Assembly (NCBI RefSeq): GCF_000175215.2
Contig: NC_014816.1
Coordinates: 865,001 to 929,000 of the forward strand
Reading direction: 5' to 3'
DNA length: 64,000 nt
Source of the DNA: Asticcacaulis excentricus CB 48
GTDB lineage: Bacteria > Pseudomonadota > Alphaproteobacteria > Caulobacterales > Caulobacteraceae
Under the pieces are notes generated by a model. The model had not been told where the DNA came from and did no database searches. It worked only from the letters and a program-made list of their open reading frames with translations. The stretch's first letter is position 1. Each line of letters opens with the position of its first letter. A program made the position numbers and the translations under genes. This document shows, piece by piece, positions 1-9,104 of the stretch.

Positions 1-1053
1 CCACCTATGGGCGCGAAGCTGATTTCGTGCGACGGGACTAAGGCGGGCCTGCTGGCGGAACAGCGCGTCGGCGCGTTCCGCGGGCGCTGGTTTCTCGAAT
101 CGCAGCGCGTAACCTATGGCGATCTTCTGTTCGTCAATACCGACAACCCTTATCTGAAACCGCTCAAAACCTGCCGCTTTGCCACCGAAGCGGGCACGAA
201 AACCTATCGGTTGACGTGGGCGCAGCTCAGTAATGAAGACCTTGGCAAATATCTTAAGTTGACCCGCCCGGCACGTGACTATCGTTTCGGTTTGCGCGAA
301 ACCGAGGGGACGTTGTGGCTGTCTACGCCCGGTTTTAATGGCAATACACAAAGCGACGATTACCGCGAACTGACCGCCCTGATCGTCGCGCTCAAGGCCG
401 ACCCGGCGCGGTTAAACAGGGTCGGTCGTGTTGTGCTGGACCTGCGCGGCAATGGCGGGGGCTCATCGCAATGGGGCTATGAGATTGCGCGTCAAATCTG
501 GGGCGGCGAGTGGACGGCGGCCCATGAAGCCAGAGGCGCGGACGCCGTCGATTGGCGGCCATCCGAAGCCAATATAGCCACCATTGCCGCCTTCGTAGCC
601 GATCAGAAGGCCAATAGCGGCAGCGTTGAGGCCATTCAGTGGGGCGAGCGCGCGCTGGCCGGGATGAAGGCGGCGCGCGATAAGGGCGAAGTTTACTGGC
701 ATGATGCGAATGAGGGCGAAGCGTCGCAAGGATCTGCCGGACCGCAAGCGCCCCTTTTCAAAGGTCGTGTCTTTGTCCTGACAGATACCTCTTGCGGGTC
801 GGCTTGCCTCGATGCGGTGGATCTGTGGAAGGCGCTGGGCGCGGTGCAGGTCGGGCGCGAAACCTCTGCCGACACCCTCTATATGGAAGTCCGTGACCAG
901 ACCTTGCCCAGTGGGATGGCGGGCATTGGCGTGCCTATGAAGGTCTATCGTGGACGCCCGCGCGGCAATAATGAGCCGCAACGCCCTGCGCATGTCTTCG
1001 AGGGGGATATGAGCAACGACGCGGCCCTGCTCACATGGATCAAAGGGTTGTAA
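1..1053 (+). CDS. S41-family (C-terminal processing type) peptidase, 5' end outside window
   Basis: The reading frame is open from base 1, so the true start lies upstream and only the C-terminal 350 or so residues are visible. The S41 core is clear: a beta strand ending in VLDLRGNGGG around residue 144 (counted from the ATG at 7), and the nucleophile region TDTSCGSACLD around residues 259-269, where the Ser of CGSA is the expected catalytic serine. S41 enzymes are Ser/Lys-type proteases related to tail-specific proteases and act in the periplasm. A signal peptide cannot be seen because the N-terminus is missing. No PDZ domain is visible in the retained part. It converges on the Hsp70-like gene with a 14-bp overlap of the coding ends. 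Substrate unknown. Confidence 0.8.
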   Translation, partial: PPMGAKLISCDGTKAGLLAEQRVGAFRGRWFLESQRVTYGDLLFVNTDNPYLKPLKTCRFATEAGTKTYRLTWAQLSNEDLGKYLKLTRPARDYRFGLRETEGTLWLSTPGFNGNTQSDDYRELTALIVALKADPARLNRVGRVVLDLRGNGGGSSQWGYEIARQIWGGEWTAAHEARGADAVDWRPSEANIATIAAFVADQKANSGSVEAIQWGERALAGMKAARDKGEVYWHDANEGEASQGSAGPQAPLFKGRVFVLTDTSCGSACLDAVDLWKALGAVQVGRETSADTLYMEVRDQTLPSGMAGIGVPMKVYRGRPRGNNEPQRPAHVFEGDMSNDAALLTWIKGL

Positions 1054-2281
1054 ACGCTGCCCGCGCCGCCAGACCCAGACCTGACGCCACCGACGAGAAG
1101 CGGTCGCCGTAATTGATTCTGGCGGCGGGGAAGGCGGCCTGCATGGCGGCTTCAAAGCCCGGCATGGCGGTCGAGCCGCCGGTCATGAACAGGGTATGGA
1201 TGGCGTCCGGCTTGAGGCCTGCCTTTTCCACACACAGCCCGGCGGTGGCCACCACCTTGGCCACTTCGCGCGCCGTCGCCGTGATCAGCGTCTCGCGCGT
1301 GACATCCGACACCCATCCGGCTTCGATATCGGCATAGTCGATGTGGGTGACCGCCTCAGAGGACAAAGCGATCTTGGCCGCTTCGATGCGGCTGGCGATG
1401 GCGTGACCCATGCGGTCGTCCAGCACCTTGATCAGGCGCTGCGTCAGGTCGCGGCGCTCGGCCAGATGGTGCAGTTCGCGCACGCTGTGCATGACCTTTT
1501 GCGTGTAGAGGAAGTTGATCAGGTGCCAGGTCGAAAGCTGATGATAGGTCAGGCCCGCCATGTCGAGCCCGCTTTTCAGTTTGGACTTCCAGCCCATATC
1601 GACCATGGCCGTGTCCATGCTGAGCAGGCGGTCGAAGTCGGTGCCGCCAATATGCACGCCGGTATTGGCCAGAATATCCGAGTGATCGGGTGATAGGCTA
1701 AGGACCGAAAAGTCCGACGTCCCGCCGCCGATATCAACCACCAGCACGGTTTCACGCGTGCTGAGGCGGCTGGCGTAATCGCGTGCGGCGGCCAGCGGTT
1801 CGTATTCGAAGCGGATGGTCTTAAAGCCCTGCGCCTCGGCAATGCCGCGCAGCTCGTTTTCGGCGCGCTGATCGGCCTCTGCATCGTCATCGACAAAGTG
1901 CACGGGACGGCCCAGTACCACGTCCTCAATGCGCTCGCCGGCGTGGCGTTCGGCGGCCTGTTTCACATGGGCGATGTAGAGGCCAATGATCTCACGGAAG
2001 TTTTTGCGCTTTGACCCGACCTGCGTGGTTTCCCCGATCAGATGGCTGCCCAGCACCGATTTCAGGGCACGCATGAGGCGGCCTTCATAGCCGTCGAGGT
2101 ATTCGGCAATGGCCTTACGACCGAAGCTGACATGATCTTCCTCGGTATTGAAGAAGAGGGCCGAGGGCAGGGTGACGGAATTGCCTTCGACGGGCACCAG
2201 TTGCACCTGATCGCCGCGCCCGACGCTGACCGCCGAATTAGAGGTGCCGAAATCTATACCGCAATAGGGACGCAAGGACAT
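1040..2281 (-). CDS. Hsp70-family (YegD-like) chaperone/ATPase
   Basis: This 413-residue protein has the actin/Hsp70 nucleotide-binding fold. The phosphate-1 motif is YCGIDFGTSNSAVSVG at the N-terminus, phosphate-2 is VVDIGGGTSDFSV near residue 200, and a late MTGGSTAMPG adenosine-type motif lies near residue 375. It is far shorter than DnaK (about 640 residues) and has no substrate-binding beta-sandwich or lid, as in YegD-type Hsp70 relatives. The ATG at 2281 was chosen because the glycine-rich motif begins right after it; the 28 residues of open frame upstream are non-conserved in character. There is no DnaJ or GrpE neighbour, so it probably acts alone. Role unknown beyond ATP-dependent protein handling. 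Confidence 0.82.
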   Translation of the reverse strand: MSLRPYCGIDFGTSNSAVSVGRGDQVQLVPVEGNSVTLPSALFFNTEEDHVSFGRKAIAEYLDGYEGRLMRALKSVLGSHLIGETTQVGSKRKNFREIIGLYIAHVKQAAERHAGERIEDVVLGRPVHFVDDDAEADQRAENELRGIAEAQGFKTIRFEYEPLAAARDYASRLSTRETVLVVDIGGGTSDFSVLSLSPDHSDILANTGVHIGGTDFDRLLSMDTAMVDMGWKSKLKSGLDMAGLTYHQLSTWHLINFLYTQKVMHSVRELHHLAERRDLTQRLIKVLDDRMGHAIASRIEAAKIALSSEAVTHIDYADIEAGWVSDVTRETLITATAREVAKVVATAGLCVEKAGLKPDAIHTLFMTGGSTAMPGFEAAMQAAFPAARINYGDRFSSVASGLGLAARAAFTTL

Positions 2282-2413
2282 GGGAGCTTCCACACACACA
2301 AATGGGCGGCGGTGTGTACACGGGATAAGTGGCGAAGGCCAGAGCGCAATCCGACAAAGCACCACGAAAGCGTTTTGGCGCTTTTCGAAAAAATTGCTCT
2401 ACTGAACAAAAAC

Positions 2414-2510
2414 TTAGAGCCATTCGGGACTTAGAGCCTCATGCCGAAAAGTGGACACCACTTTTCGGAAAAAGCATGAGGCTTTAGAAATATAACTAGA
2501 GCCATTCGGC
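2414..2510. repeat. Palindromic intergenic element with flanking direct repeats
   Basis: A nested palindrome spans 2436-2482. The inner arms CCGAAAAGTGG and CCACTTTTCGG (2444-2454 and 2458-2468) are perfect around a 3-nt loop. The outer arms GCCTCATGC and GCATGAGGC (2436-2444 and 2474-2482) are also perfect. The element is bracketed by a 13-bp direct repeat, TAGAGCCATTCGG, at 2415-2427 and 2497-2509. Gene-free DNA of this type, with CGAAAAGTGG arms, is a common dispersed repeat class in alphaproteobacteria (family knowledge). The arrangement resembles a miniature mobile or REP-like element with duplicated flanks. It lies in the 295-bp gap between the phospholipase C stop and the Hsp70-like start and contains no gene. 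Confidence 0.7.
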
Positions 2511-2576
2511 GGCTCAACTTAGCCGACGAATGCGCGCGTTGCATACACCCTTGCGAAGTTATCTCGAGATCGGAGG

Positions 2577-4658
2577 TCAGATCGTCAGCCTCGCGGCCCC
2601 AAACGCCGCCGGGTCGGACAGCGACGGCTTGCCGTCTTCGACATGACCAGCGCAGCGGATCGTCACGCCGCCAAATTGCACGCTGATGTCGAACCAGCCA
2701 TGCGTCTTTGTCGTGTCAATGCCGAAGGTGTGAGCGGCATTGATCGGGTCGCTGTGCAGATGCAGATCCTGTGCAACACCGCCATAGGCATTGTCTGTGA
2801 GGCGGTAATCGAAGGAGGCGCGTCCCGTCTCATCCAGACCGTAATAGGCTCCCTTCGGCAGAACCCCCAGACCAAAGACCGCTGGCAGGTCGGCAAACGC
2901 ACCGGTCAGGCGCTGGTGAAATCCGTTGGGACCGAGGATAAACAGGTCAAAGGATTGACCGCCGGTTCCGGTAAGCGTGTACTCAGCCTTCCCTTCATTG
3001 TCTTTGACGGTGTAGCGATAGGGCGCCGCCTCTGGCTTCAAGCGGTCATAGACGTGAAAAACCGCAGCCTTCGCGTCCGGATCGACAAAGAAGATGACCT
3101 TAACGTGAATGGTGCTGACTTCCACCCCTGTCTCAAAGCGATAAGGCGTCGCGCGGCGGGGGCGCAGGCCCTGTTCCTGCACCGGAGCGGTGAGGGCGTC
3201 GGGCGTTTTGGGCGTCGTCTTGCCGCTTAAGCGTCGCGCCTGTTCGGCGCGGTCGGCGGTTTTGGGCAGGTGCGCAAAGAAGGGCTGATCGTTCGGTGTC
3301 TTGAAATCAAAGCACGAGGTCAGGTCGCCACACACGGCGCGCCGCCACGGTGAGATATTGGGCTCGTGCACGCCAAAGCGCGTTTCCAGAAAACGGATGA
3401 CCGAGGTGTGGTCGAACACCTCAGAGGCCACATAGCCGCCCTTTGACCACGGCGAAATGACGTACATCGGCACGCGCGGGCCCAGGCCATAGGGGCGGTT
3501 TTTCAGCGCGTCGTCACCCTGATGATATTCGCGCTCCGCCCCTTCTGCATAGCCCAGCGGCTGTCCATTGGCGTCCAGCGACGGCGGGGCGGGCGGCGGC
3601 ACATGGTCGAAATAGCCGTCATTCTCATCGAAATTGATCAAAAGGACGGTCTTGGCCCACACCTTCGGATTGGCGGTCAGGGCTTCGAGCACCTTAGCCG
3701 TATAGTCGGCCCCTTGCGCCGGCGAAGAGGTCGAGGGGTGTTCGGAGCCTTCGGCCGTACCGATGATCCACGACACCTGCGGCAGCTTGCCGGCCAGTAC
3801 GTCTTCTTTCAGCTTATCGAGGTCGCGCGTGCGGATCGAGCGTTCGGCGAGGTCTGCGAGTTTGCCCGACGTGGCCTTATCGGCGGCGCGATAGGTCTTA
3901 AAGCCAACCAGCGGGTTGTCGGTGAAGTTGTCCTTCATGTTCTGATAGAGGCGCCAGTCGATGCCCGCCGCACTCAGACGCTCCGGATAGGTGGTCCAGT
4001 CATAGCCGCCGTGGCCCTTAGGATCGGCGTGCAGTTCGTCATAATCATTGGCGATGACCGGGCCATTGGGGCCGACATTGGTGCCCGTCCAGTGGACCAC
4101 GCGGTTGGGATTGGTGCCCGAATGCATGGCGCAGAAATAGGCGTCGCACAGGGTGAAGGCTTCGGCGAGAGCGTACTGAAACGGTAGATCGGCGCGTTCA
4201 AAATGCGCCATGGCGTGATTGTGCTTAGATTTGGGCCACTGGCTCAGGCGCCCTTCGTCCCAGGCGGCCTGCGCGTCCTTGAAGCTGTGCGGCGTGCCTT
4301 CGAGGCGTATCAGGCGGAAATCCTGGGTGGTGTTGAGCGCAAATGGCGCGATCAGCCGGGTGGGGTCGTCCTCACGCTGCTGGGCAAAGACGGTTCGGTT
4401 TTGGTGGGCAGGCGTCGCCGGGGCCGGGATGACAAAGCGGTCGCCAAAGCCCTGCACGCCGTTCATCGTGCCGAAATAGTGGTCGAAACTGCGGTTTTCC
4501 TGCATCAGGATGACGACGTGTTCAACGTCTTTGATCGTGCCGGTACGAGTGTGGGCGGGGATGTCCAGGGCGCGCGCAATGGTCGGGGGCAGGCTGCCTA
4601 AAGACGCCGCCAGAGTGCTGCTGAGGGTGGCGCGAAGAAAGGTGCGGCGGCTGGTCAT
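2577..4658 (-). CDS. plcN: Phosphocholine-specific phospholipase C, Tat-exported
   Basis: This 693-residue protein belongs to the bacterial acid-phosphatase-like phospholipase C family and hydrolyses phosphatidylcholine-type lipids to diacylglycerol and a phosphorylated head group. The N-terminus SRRTFLRATLSSTLAASLGS is a twin-arginine signal, so folded export is expected. Family motifs are visible: VEHVVILMQENRSFDHYFGT near residue 45 (nucleophile/metal region), SGTNPNRVVHWTG, NFDENDGYFDHVPPPAPP near residue 345, and GLGPRVPMYVISPWSKGG. The C-terminal 180 residues form the usual pair of small beta domains (DUF756-like). Length matches the family (about 690-720). It lies alone, with a repeat element downstream and a 325-bp gap upstream. 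It may serve in phosphate scavenging or membrane remodelling. Confidence 0.9.
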   Translation of the reverse strand: MTSRRTFLRATLSSTLAASLGSLPPTIARALDIPAHTRTGTIKDVEHVVILMQENRSFDHYFGTMNGVQGFGDRFVIPAPATPAHQNRTVFAQQREDDPTRLIAPFALNTTQDFRLIRLEGTPHSFKDAQAAWDEGRLSQWPKSKHNHAMAHFERADLPFQYALAEAFTLCDAYFCAMHSGTNPNRVVHWTGTNVGPNGPVIANDYDELHADPKGHGGYDWTTYPERLSAAGIDWRLYQNMKDNFTDNPLVGFKTYRAADKATSGKLADLAERSIRTRDLDKLKEDVLAGKLPQVSWIIGTAEGSEHPSTSSPAQGADYTAKVLEALTANPKVWAKTVLLINFDENDGYFDHVPPPAPPSLDANGQPLGYAEGAEREYHQGDDALKNRPYGLGPRVPMYVISPWSKGGYVASEVFDHTSVIRFLETRFGVHEPNISPWRRAVCGDLTSCFDFKTPNDQPFFAHLPKTADRAEQARRLSGKTTPKTPDALTAPVQEQGLRPRRATPYRFETGVEVSTIHVKVIFFVDPDAKAAVFHVYDRLKPEAAPYRYTVKDNEGKAEYTLTGTGGQSFDLFILGPNGFHQRLTGAFADLPAVFGLGVLPKGAYYGLDETGRASFDYRLTDNAYGGVAQDLHLHSDPINAAHTFGIDTTKTHGWFDISVQFGGVTIRCAGHVEDGKPSLSDPAAFGAARLTI

Positions 4659-4983
4659 GGGGCGGCTCCGAAGGGTAAGCCTACCCCATAACGCGCGCGG
4701 GTGACAGTTTTGTATACCTCGTTTCTCCTCCGTGCGGCTTTGCCGCTACGAGGTAAGGCGTAAAAGCGAAAAGGGGACCATCGCCTTATCTGAGTGACGC
4801 TCTGAACGAAAAACATGACGCAATTGCGAACGTGATCACAGTTGCCGGTTGACAGAAATCCAATCCCGTATTCTGTTAACTTATCGTCACACTTGGAAGG
4901 GGCCAGAGGGACGGCGTCTTCCGTGAGGTTTGCACCACCACCGCCGTCACCCGCTGACGGGTTGAAACCTGAGGAGACCGGAC
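4659..4983. other. Intergenic region between plc and potF; likely promoter region
   Basis: No convincing gene lies here; the open frames are compositional shadows. A stem of CCTCGT/ACGAGG with an inner GCGGC-TTT-GCCGC hairpin occupies 4717-4753. A TTGACA hexamer sits at 4849-4854 and an AT-rich TATTCT 14 bases later, which is a short spacing, so this is only a weak sigma-70 candidate for potF. A small GTGATCAC palindrome occurs at 4831-4838. The leader of potF would be about 110 nt or longer. Confidence 0.35.
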
Positions 4984-6081
4984 ATGACTTCATCGCGTAC
5001 TCACGCCTCACGTCGTTCCTTACTGCAAGGTCTTGGGGCCGCAGCGGTGGGCATCAGTTTCGGCGGACTGTCGGCCTGTTCGCAGGGGGCCAGCCCCTCT
5101 GGCGGTGAAGGCAACAAGCTGAACTTCTACAACTGGGACACCTATATCGGCACCAACACGCTGGCCGATTTCAAAAAGGCCGCCGGTATCGACGTCAACA
5201 TGTCGATCTTCGCCACCAATGACGAGCTGTTCGCCAAGATGAAGACCGGCAATTCCGGCTTTGACGTCATTGTGCCGTCGAATGACTTCGTTGAGCGCCT
5301 GTCGCAGGCCGACCTGCTTCTGCCGCTCGATCACGCCAAGCTGCCCAACCTCAAAAATATCGACCCGGCCTTTTTGGACGTGGCCTATGATCCGGGTCGC
5401 AAATGGTCGGCGCCTTATACCTGGCTGGTGCTGGGCATCGGCTATCGGAAGTCGAAAATGCCGGCGGGCTTCAAGCCGGATTCGTGGAAATACCTGTTCG
5501 ATTCCGATCAGTTCAAGGGCAAGATCGCGGTCTTGTCCGAGGCCGGGGACATGATCCGTCTGGGAGCCAAATACCTCGGCCATTCCGTCAATGGCCTCGA
5601 TCAGGCGACCATTGATAAGGTCACCGAAATGCTGATCAAGCAGAAGCCCAATATCAAGGCCTTCCACGAAGACAATGGGCAAGACATGCTGTTGTCGAAA
5701 GAGGTCGATCTGGTTCTTGAATATAATGGCGACATTGCGCAGGTGAAGACCGAGGACGACGATATCGACTTCATCATCCCCAAGGAAGGCTCTCAGCTCA
5801 ATTCCGACAACTGGTGTATCCCCAAGGACTCCGCGCGCCCGGAAAACGCCCACCGCTTCATCAACTACATGATGGACGCGCAGGCCTCGAAACACATTTT
5901 TGAGACCATCCTCTACCCGACGACCAATGCCGCAGCCAAAGCGCTGATGCCGGATACCTACAAGAATAACCCCATCATCTTCCCCTCGACTGAAGAATTG
6001 GCGCGCTGCGAATACGCCGCCTTCGACGCCGCAAAGGCGCAGGTCTATGAAGACGCCATGACCAAGATCAAGGCCGCCTGA
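4984..6081 (+). CDS. potF: Polyamine ABC transporter substrate-binding lipoprotein (PotD/PotF family)
   Basis: This 365-residue periplasmic binding protein opens the polyamine importer operon. The N-terminus has a twin-arginine SRRSLLQGLG signal followed by a lipobox-like LSAC, so it is probably a Tat-exported lipoprotein held at the outer face of the inner membrane. The mature start KLNFYNWDTYIGTNTLADF is the classic PotD/PotF opening, with the aromatic and acidic residues of the polyamine pocket. FDVIVPSNDFVERL and LVLEYNGDIAQ are further family blocks. Length is usual for the family. Downstream are permeases, then the ATPase, all on the same strand. Putrescine versus spermidine preference cannot be decided by eye. 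A hairpin follows before the permease genes. Confidence 0.9.
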   Translation: MTSSRTHASRRSLLQGLGAAAVGISFGGLSACSQGASPSGGEGNKLNFYNWDTYIGTNTLADFKKAAGIDVNMSIFATNDELFAKMKTGNSGFDVIVPSNDFVERLSQADLLLPLDHAKLPNLKNIDPAFLDVAYDPGRKWSAPYTWLVLGIGYRKSKMPAGFKPDSWKYLFDSDQFKGKIAVLSEAGDMIRLGAKYLGHSVNGLDQATIDKVTEMLIKQKPNIKAFHEDNGQDMLLSKEVDLVLEYNGDIAQVKTEDDDIDFIIPKEGSQLNSDNWCIPKDSARPENAHRFINYMMDAQASKHIFETILYPTTNAAAKALMPDTYKNNPIIFPSTEELARCEYAAFDAAKAQVYEDAMTKIKAA

Positions 6082-6090
6082 GACAACTAA

Positions 6091-6118
6091 CCGCCGCAGG
6101 TGCCCGCATCTGCGGCGG
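6091..6118 (+). terminator. Intercistronic hairpin between binding-protein and permease genes
   Basis: Perfect 9-bp arms CCGCCGCAG (6091-6099) and CTGCGGCGG (6110-6118) enclose a 10-nt loop, followed by TCCGGCTTTT. The U-tract is short, so partial termination or 3'-end protection of the potF message is more likely than a full stop. Such hairpins commonly make the binding protein more abundant than the permeases; that function is inferred here. Confidence 0.6.
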
Positions 6119-6150
6119 TCCGGCTTTTGTGTGTGCAAAGGGGACTGCCT

Positions 6151-7062
6151 ATGGAACAGAGCTGGCGTCAGGCCAAGGGACTTTTTGCCGCGTTGATGAG
6201 CGCGCCGTTTGTCTGGCTGGTCTTCTTTTTCTTCGTGCCGCTGGGCATTGTCTGGCTCTACAGCTTCGGTGAAAATCGTGGCCTGATCGACATTGCCTTC
6301 ACAGGGACCTGGAGCAACTACGCCAAGGCGCTGGAGCCCCTCTATCTCGGCATTTTCGCCAAATCCCTGTGGGTAGCGGCCCTTACCACCTTCCTCTGCG
6401 TGGTGATCGGTTTTCCGGTGGCGCTGGCCATCACCTTTTCGCCGGACAAGTGGAAGCCGTGGCTTTTGCTGCTGGTCATGCTGCCCTTCTGGACCAATCT
6501 GCTGATCCGCACATACGCCCTGATCGCCGTTCTGCGCAGTGAGGGCTATGTCAATCAGACCTATCGCTTCCTGTGGGAACACGCGTCGGGCGTGATGACG
6601 CTGATCGGGCTTCAACCACTCGGCACGTTTCAGCCGCTGGAGTTGCTGTATAACAATTTTGCCGTGGTGCTGGGCCTCGTCTACGTGCATCTGCCGTTTA
6701 TGATTCTGCCGCTGTATTCGACGCTCGACCGCCTAGACCGTTCGCTGCTTGAGGCCTCGCTTGATCTGGGCGCCGGGCATATCCGCACGATGTTCTCGAT
6801 TGTAATACCTCTAGCCGGGGCGGGGATAGCTTCGGGCGTGCTGATCACCTTTATCCCGGCGCTGGGGGCCTATTTGACGCCGGACCTTTTGGGCGGCACG
6901 GACTCGCAGATGATTGCCAATGTGATCGAAAGCCAGTTCAAGCGCGCCAATAACTGGCCTTTTGGCGCGGCCCTGTGCTTCATTTTGGTCTATCTGACCT
7001 TTATCGGGATCGCCATTCAGGGCCTGCTCGACAGCACGGCGAAGAAGCGGGGGATGGCATGA
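6151..7062 (+). CDS. potH: Polyamine ABC transporter permease (PotB/PotH type)
   Basis: This 303-residue inner-membrane permease has about six hydrophobic segments: FVWLVFFFFVPLGIVWLYSF near the N-terminus, then segments near residues 75, 100, 180, 215 and 275. The EAA-type loop that contacts the ATPase reads LDRSLLEASLDLGAGHIRTMFSIVIP in two parts around residue 200. The ATG at 6151 was chosen because the upstream 17 codons run through the hairpin region and have no family character. Its stop overlaps the next permease start by 4 bp (ATGA), which indicates translational coupling. Partner permease and ATPase follow directly. Confidence 0.9.
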   Translation: MEQSWRQAKGLFAALMSAPFVWLVFFFFVPLGIVWLYSFGENRGLIDIAFTGTWSNYAKALEPLYLGIFAKSLWVAALTTFLCVVIGFPVALAITFSPDKWKPWLLLLVMLPFWTNLLIRTYALIAVLRSEGYVNQTYRFLWEHASGVMTLIGLQPLGTFQPLELLYNNFAVVLGLVYVHLPFMILPLYSTLDRLDRSLLEASLDLGAGHIRTMFSIVIPLAGAGIASGVLITFIPALGAYLTPDLLGGTDSQMIANVIESQFKRANNWPFGAALCFILVYLTFIGIAIQGLLDSTAKKRGMA

Positions 7063-7943
7063 GCGACGCAGCTACCGTGAAGGTCTCTCCGCCAAAGAAA
7101 GAACGTCCTGGCCCGCTGGACTATATGCGCCGCTGGCCCATTCAAGCGTGGCTGATCGCGGTGACGATCTTCCTCTACGCGCCGCTGATCTCGCTGATGG
7201 TCTTTTCCTTCAATGACTCAAAGCGCAACGTCGTGTGGCAGGGCTTTACGCTGAAATACTACGAAAAGGCCCTGACCAATGCTAGCCTGATTGAAGCCTT
7301 CAGCAACTCCCTCGTCATCGCCCTGTGTTCGACCATACTATCGGTGATCGTCGGGGCAATGGCTGCCATTGCCTTGTGGCGCTTCCGCTTTCCCGGCCGT
7401 ACGGCTTTTGATGCGGGCATGGCTATTCCCATCGTGGTGCCGGAAATCTGCATGGGCGTAGGCATGCTGGTCTTCTTCGCCAAGATCTTCCCCTGGCCGC
7501 AGGGCCTGCCGTGGCCTCTCAATCTCGGGGCCATCATCATCGCCCACGTCTCGTTCAGCTTCCCCTTCGTGGCGGTGGTAGTGCGCGCACGTCTGGCCTC
7601 CTTCAACCGTGAGCTTGAGGAAGCTGCCAAGGATCTGGGGGCCAGCGAATGGCGCACTTTGCTGGACGTATTGGTGCCGCATATTCAACCGTCGCTGATC
7701 GCCGGGGCGCTTCTGGCCTTCACCCTGTCGCTCGATGATTTCGTGATTACGTTCTTCACCTCCGGACCCGACACCGTGACCTTCCCGGTGAAGATCTATT
7801 CGATGGTGCGTTTCTCGGTGACGCCTGAGGTCAATGCCGCCTCGACCATACTGATCGTAGTGACGGTCCTGCTCACCTTCCTCGCCTTGAAATTCCAGGG
7901 GACCAGCGCCCTGACCGCCGGCCACGGCACAGAAAAGAAGTGA
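7059..7943 (+). CDS. potI: Polyamine ABC transporter permease (PotC/PotI type)
   Basis: This is the second permease subunit, 294 residues. The first membrane segment is AWLIAVTIFLYAPLISLMVF after a short basic, proline-containing cytoplasmic tail. The PotC hallmark FSFNDSKRNVVWQGFTLKYY follows it. The EAA loop ELEEAAKDLGASEWRTLLDV lies near residue 190, and the C-terminal LSLDDFVITFFTSGP block is typical of PotC/PotI. The start at 7059 forms ATGA with the upstream stop; an open frame runs further 5' but lies inside the first permease gene. The ATPase gene begins 13 bp after its stop. Confidence 0.9.
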   Translation: MSDAATVKVSPPKKERPGPLDYMRRWPIQAWLIAVTIFLYAPLISLMVFSFNDSKRNVVWQGFTLKYYEKALTNASLIEAFSNSLVIALCSTILSVIVGAMAAIALWRFRFPGRTAFDAGMAIPIVVPEICMGVGMLVFFAKIFPWPQGLPWPLNLGAIIIAHVSFSFPFVAVVVRARLASFNRELEEAAKDLGASEWRTLLDVLVPHIQPSLIAGALLAFTLSLDDFVITFFTSGPDTVTFPVKIYSMVRFSVTPEVNAASTILIVVTVLLTFLALKFQGTSALTAGHGTEKK

Positions 7944-7956
7944 CGGAGACATACTG

Positions 7957-9075
7957 ATGTCTGAAGACAAGACCATCATCAGCTTCGAGAACGTCTCCAA
8001 GCGCTTTGGCAAGAATACCGCCGTGGACAATGTGTCGCTCGACATCAAAGAGGGCGAATTCTTCTCCCTTCTGGGTCCTTCGGGCTGTGGCAAGACTACG
8101 CTTTTGCGCATGCTGGCCGGGTTTGAGATGCCGACTGAGGGCCGCATCCTGATCGACGGTAAAGACGTCTCCAACACCCCGCCGAACAAGCGACCGGTGA
8201 ACATGGTCTTTCAGTCCTACGCCGTCTTCCCGCATATGAGCGTGCTCGATAATGTCGCCTACGGCCTGAAGATGGATGGCGTGCCGCAGGCTGAGCGCCG
8301 TCAGCGCGCCGAAGAAGCGCTGGAGCTGGTCAAGCTCGGCGGTTTCGGTGAGCGCAAGCCGGACCAGATGTCGGGCGGTCAGCGGCAGCGCGTGGCGCTG
8401 GCCCGTGCACTGGTCAAAAAGCCCCGCGTGCTGTTGCTCGATGAGCCGCTGTCGGCGCTCGATGCTAAGCTGCGCGACGCGATGCGAACCGAGCTGGCGC
8501 TCTTGCAAGAGAAGGTCGGTATTACCTTCATCATGGTCACCCATGATCAGGACGAGGCGCTGGCTATGGCGACGCGCTGCGCGGTGATGAACCGCGGACT
8601 GCTGCAGCAGGTGGCCACACCCTTCGATCTCTATGAGTTCCCCAATTCGCGTTTTGTCGCCGACTTCATCGGCAGCGTGAACCTGTTTGAAGGGACGCTC
8701 GACGTCGATGAGCCAGACCACGCCATAATCAATACGCGCGACATTGGGCCCATCTATCTCGACCATGGCGTGACCGGCGCGACAGGGGCGACCGTCTGGG
8801 CGGCGCTGCGACCGGAAAAGATCGAGATGGAGAAGTTCGACCACAAACCGACGAAGATGGAAGACGCCCCAGAAGGCTATAACATCGTCGCCGGGACCAT
8901 CCGTTTGATGACCTATCTGGGGTCAGAAACGGTCTATGAGGTCGAGTTGCAAAGCGGCCGAATGGTCAAGGTGCTGCGCTCCAACCTCACGCGTTGGGAT
9001 CAGGAAGACTTCACCTGGGATGAGAAGGTTTGGCTGTCCTTCAACGCCTGCGCGCCTGCGGCCTTGCTAAGCTAA
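7957..9075 (+). CDS. potG: Polyamine ABC transporter ATP-binding protein (PotA/PotG type)
   Basis: This 372-residue ATPase powers the importer. Walker A is GPSGCGKTT near residue 42, the Q-loop is VFQSYAVFPHM, the ABC signature is MSGGQRQRVALARAL, Walker B is VLLLDEPLSALD, and the switch His is in MVTHDQDEAL. After residue 240 comes a TOBE-type beta domain (PDHAIINTRDIG to the end) found in CUT1/Pot-type ATPases and used for regulation. Start ATG 7957 has GGAG upstream. The last gene of the operon; beyond it lies decayed transposon DNA. Together with aguA/aguB near the window end, the cell can both make and import putrescine. Confidence 0.92.
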   Translation: MSEDKTIISFENVSKRFGKNTAVDNVSLDIKEGEFFSLLGPSGCGKTTLLRMLAGFEMPTEGRILIDGKDVSNTPPNKRPVNMVFQSYAVFPHMSVLDNVAYGLKMDGVPQAERRQRAEEALELVKLGGFGERKPDQMSGGQRQRVALARALVKKPRVLLLDEPLSALDAKLRDAMRTELALLQEKVGITFIMVTHDQDEALAMATRCAVMNRGLLQQVATPFDLYEFPNSRFVADFIGSVNLFEGTLDVDEPDHAIINTRDIGPIYLDHGVTGATGATVWAALRPEKIEMEKFDHKPTKMEDAPEGYNIVAGTIRLMTYLGSETVYEVELQSGRMVKVLRSNLTRWDQEDFTWDEKVWLSFNACAPAALLS

Positions 9076-9104
9076 GCGCATGTAACTGTCCCTAGTTTAC
9101 TGGT

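Noticed and set aside
5020..6690. 556-residue open frame antisense to potF and potH
   Set aside because: It mirrors codon bias of the genuine polyamine genes, has low-complexity His/Gln/Arg-rich sequence and no motif. Long antisense frames are expected in GC-rich Caulobacterales DNA.
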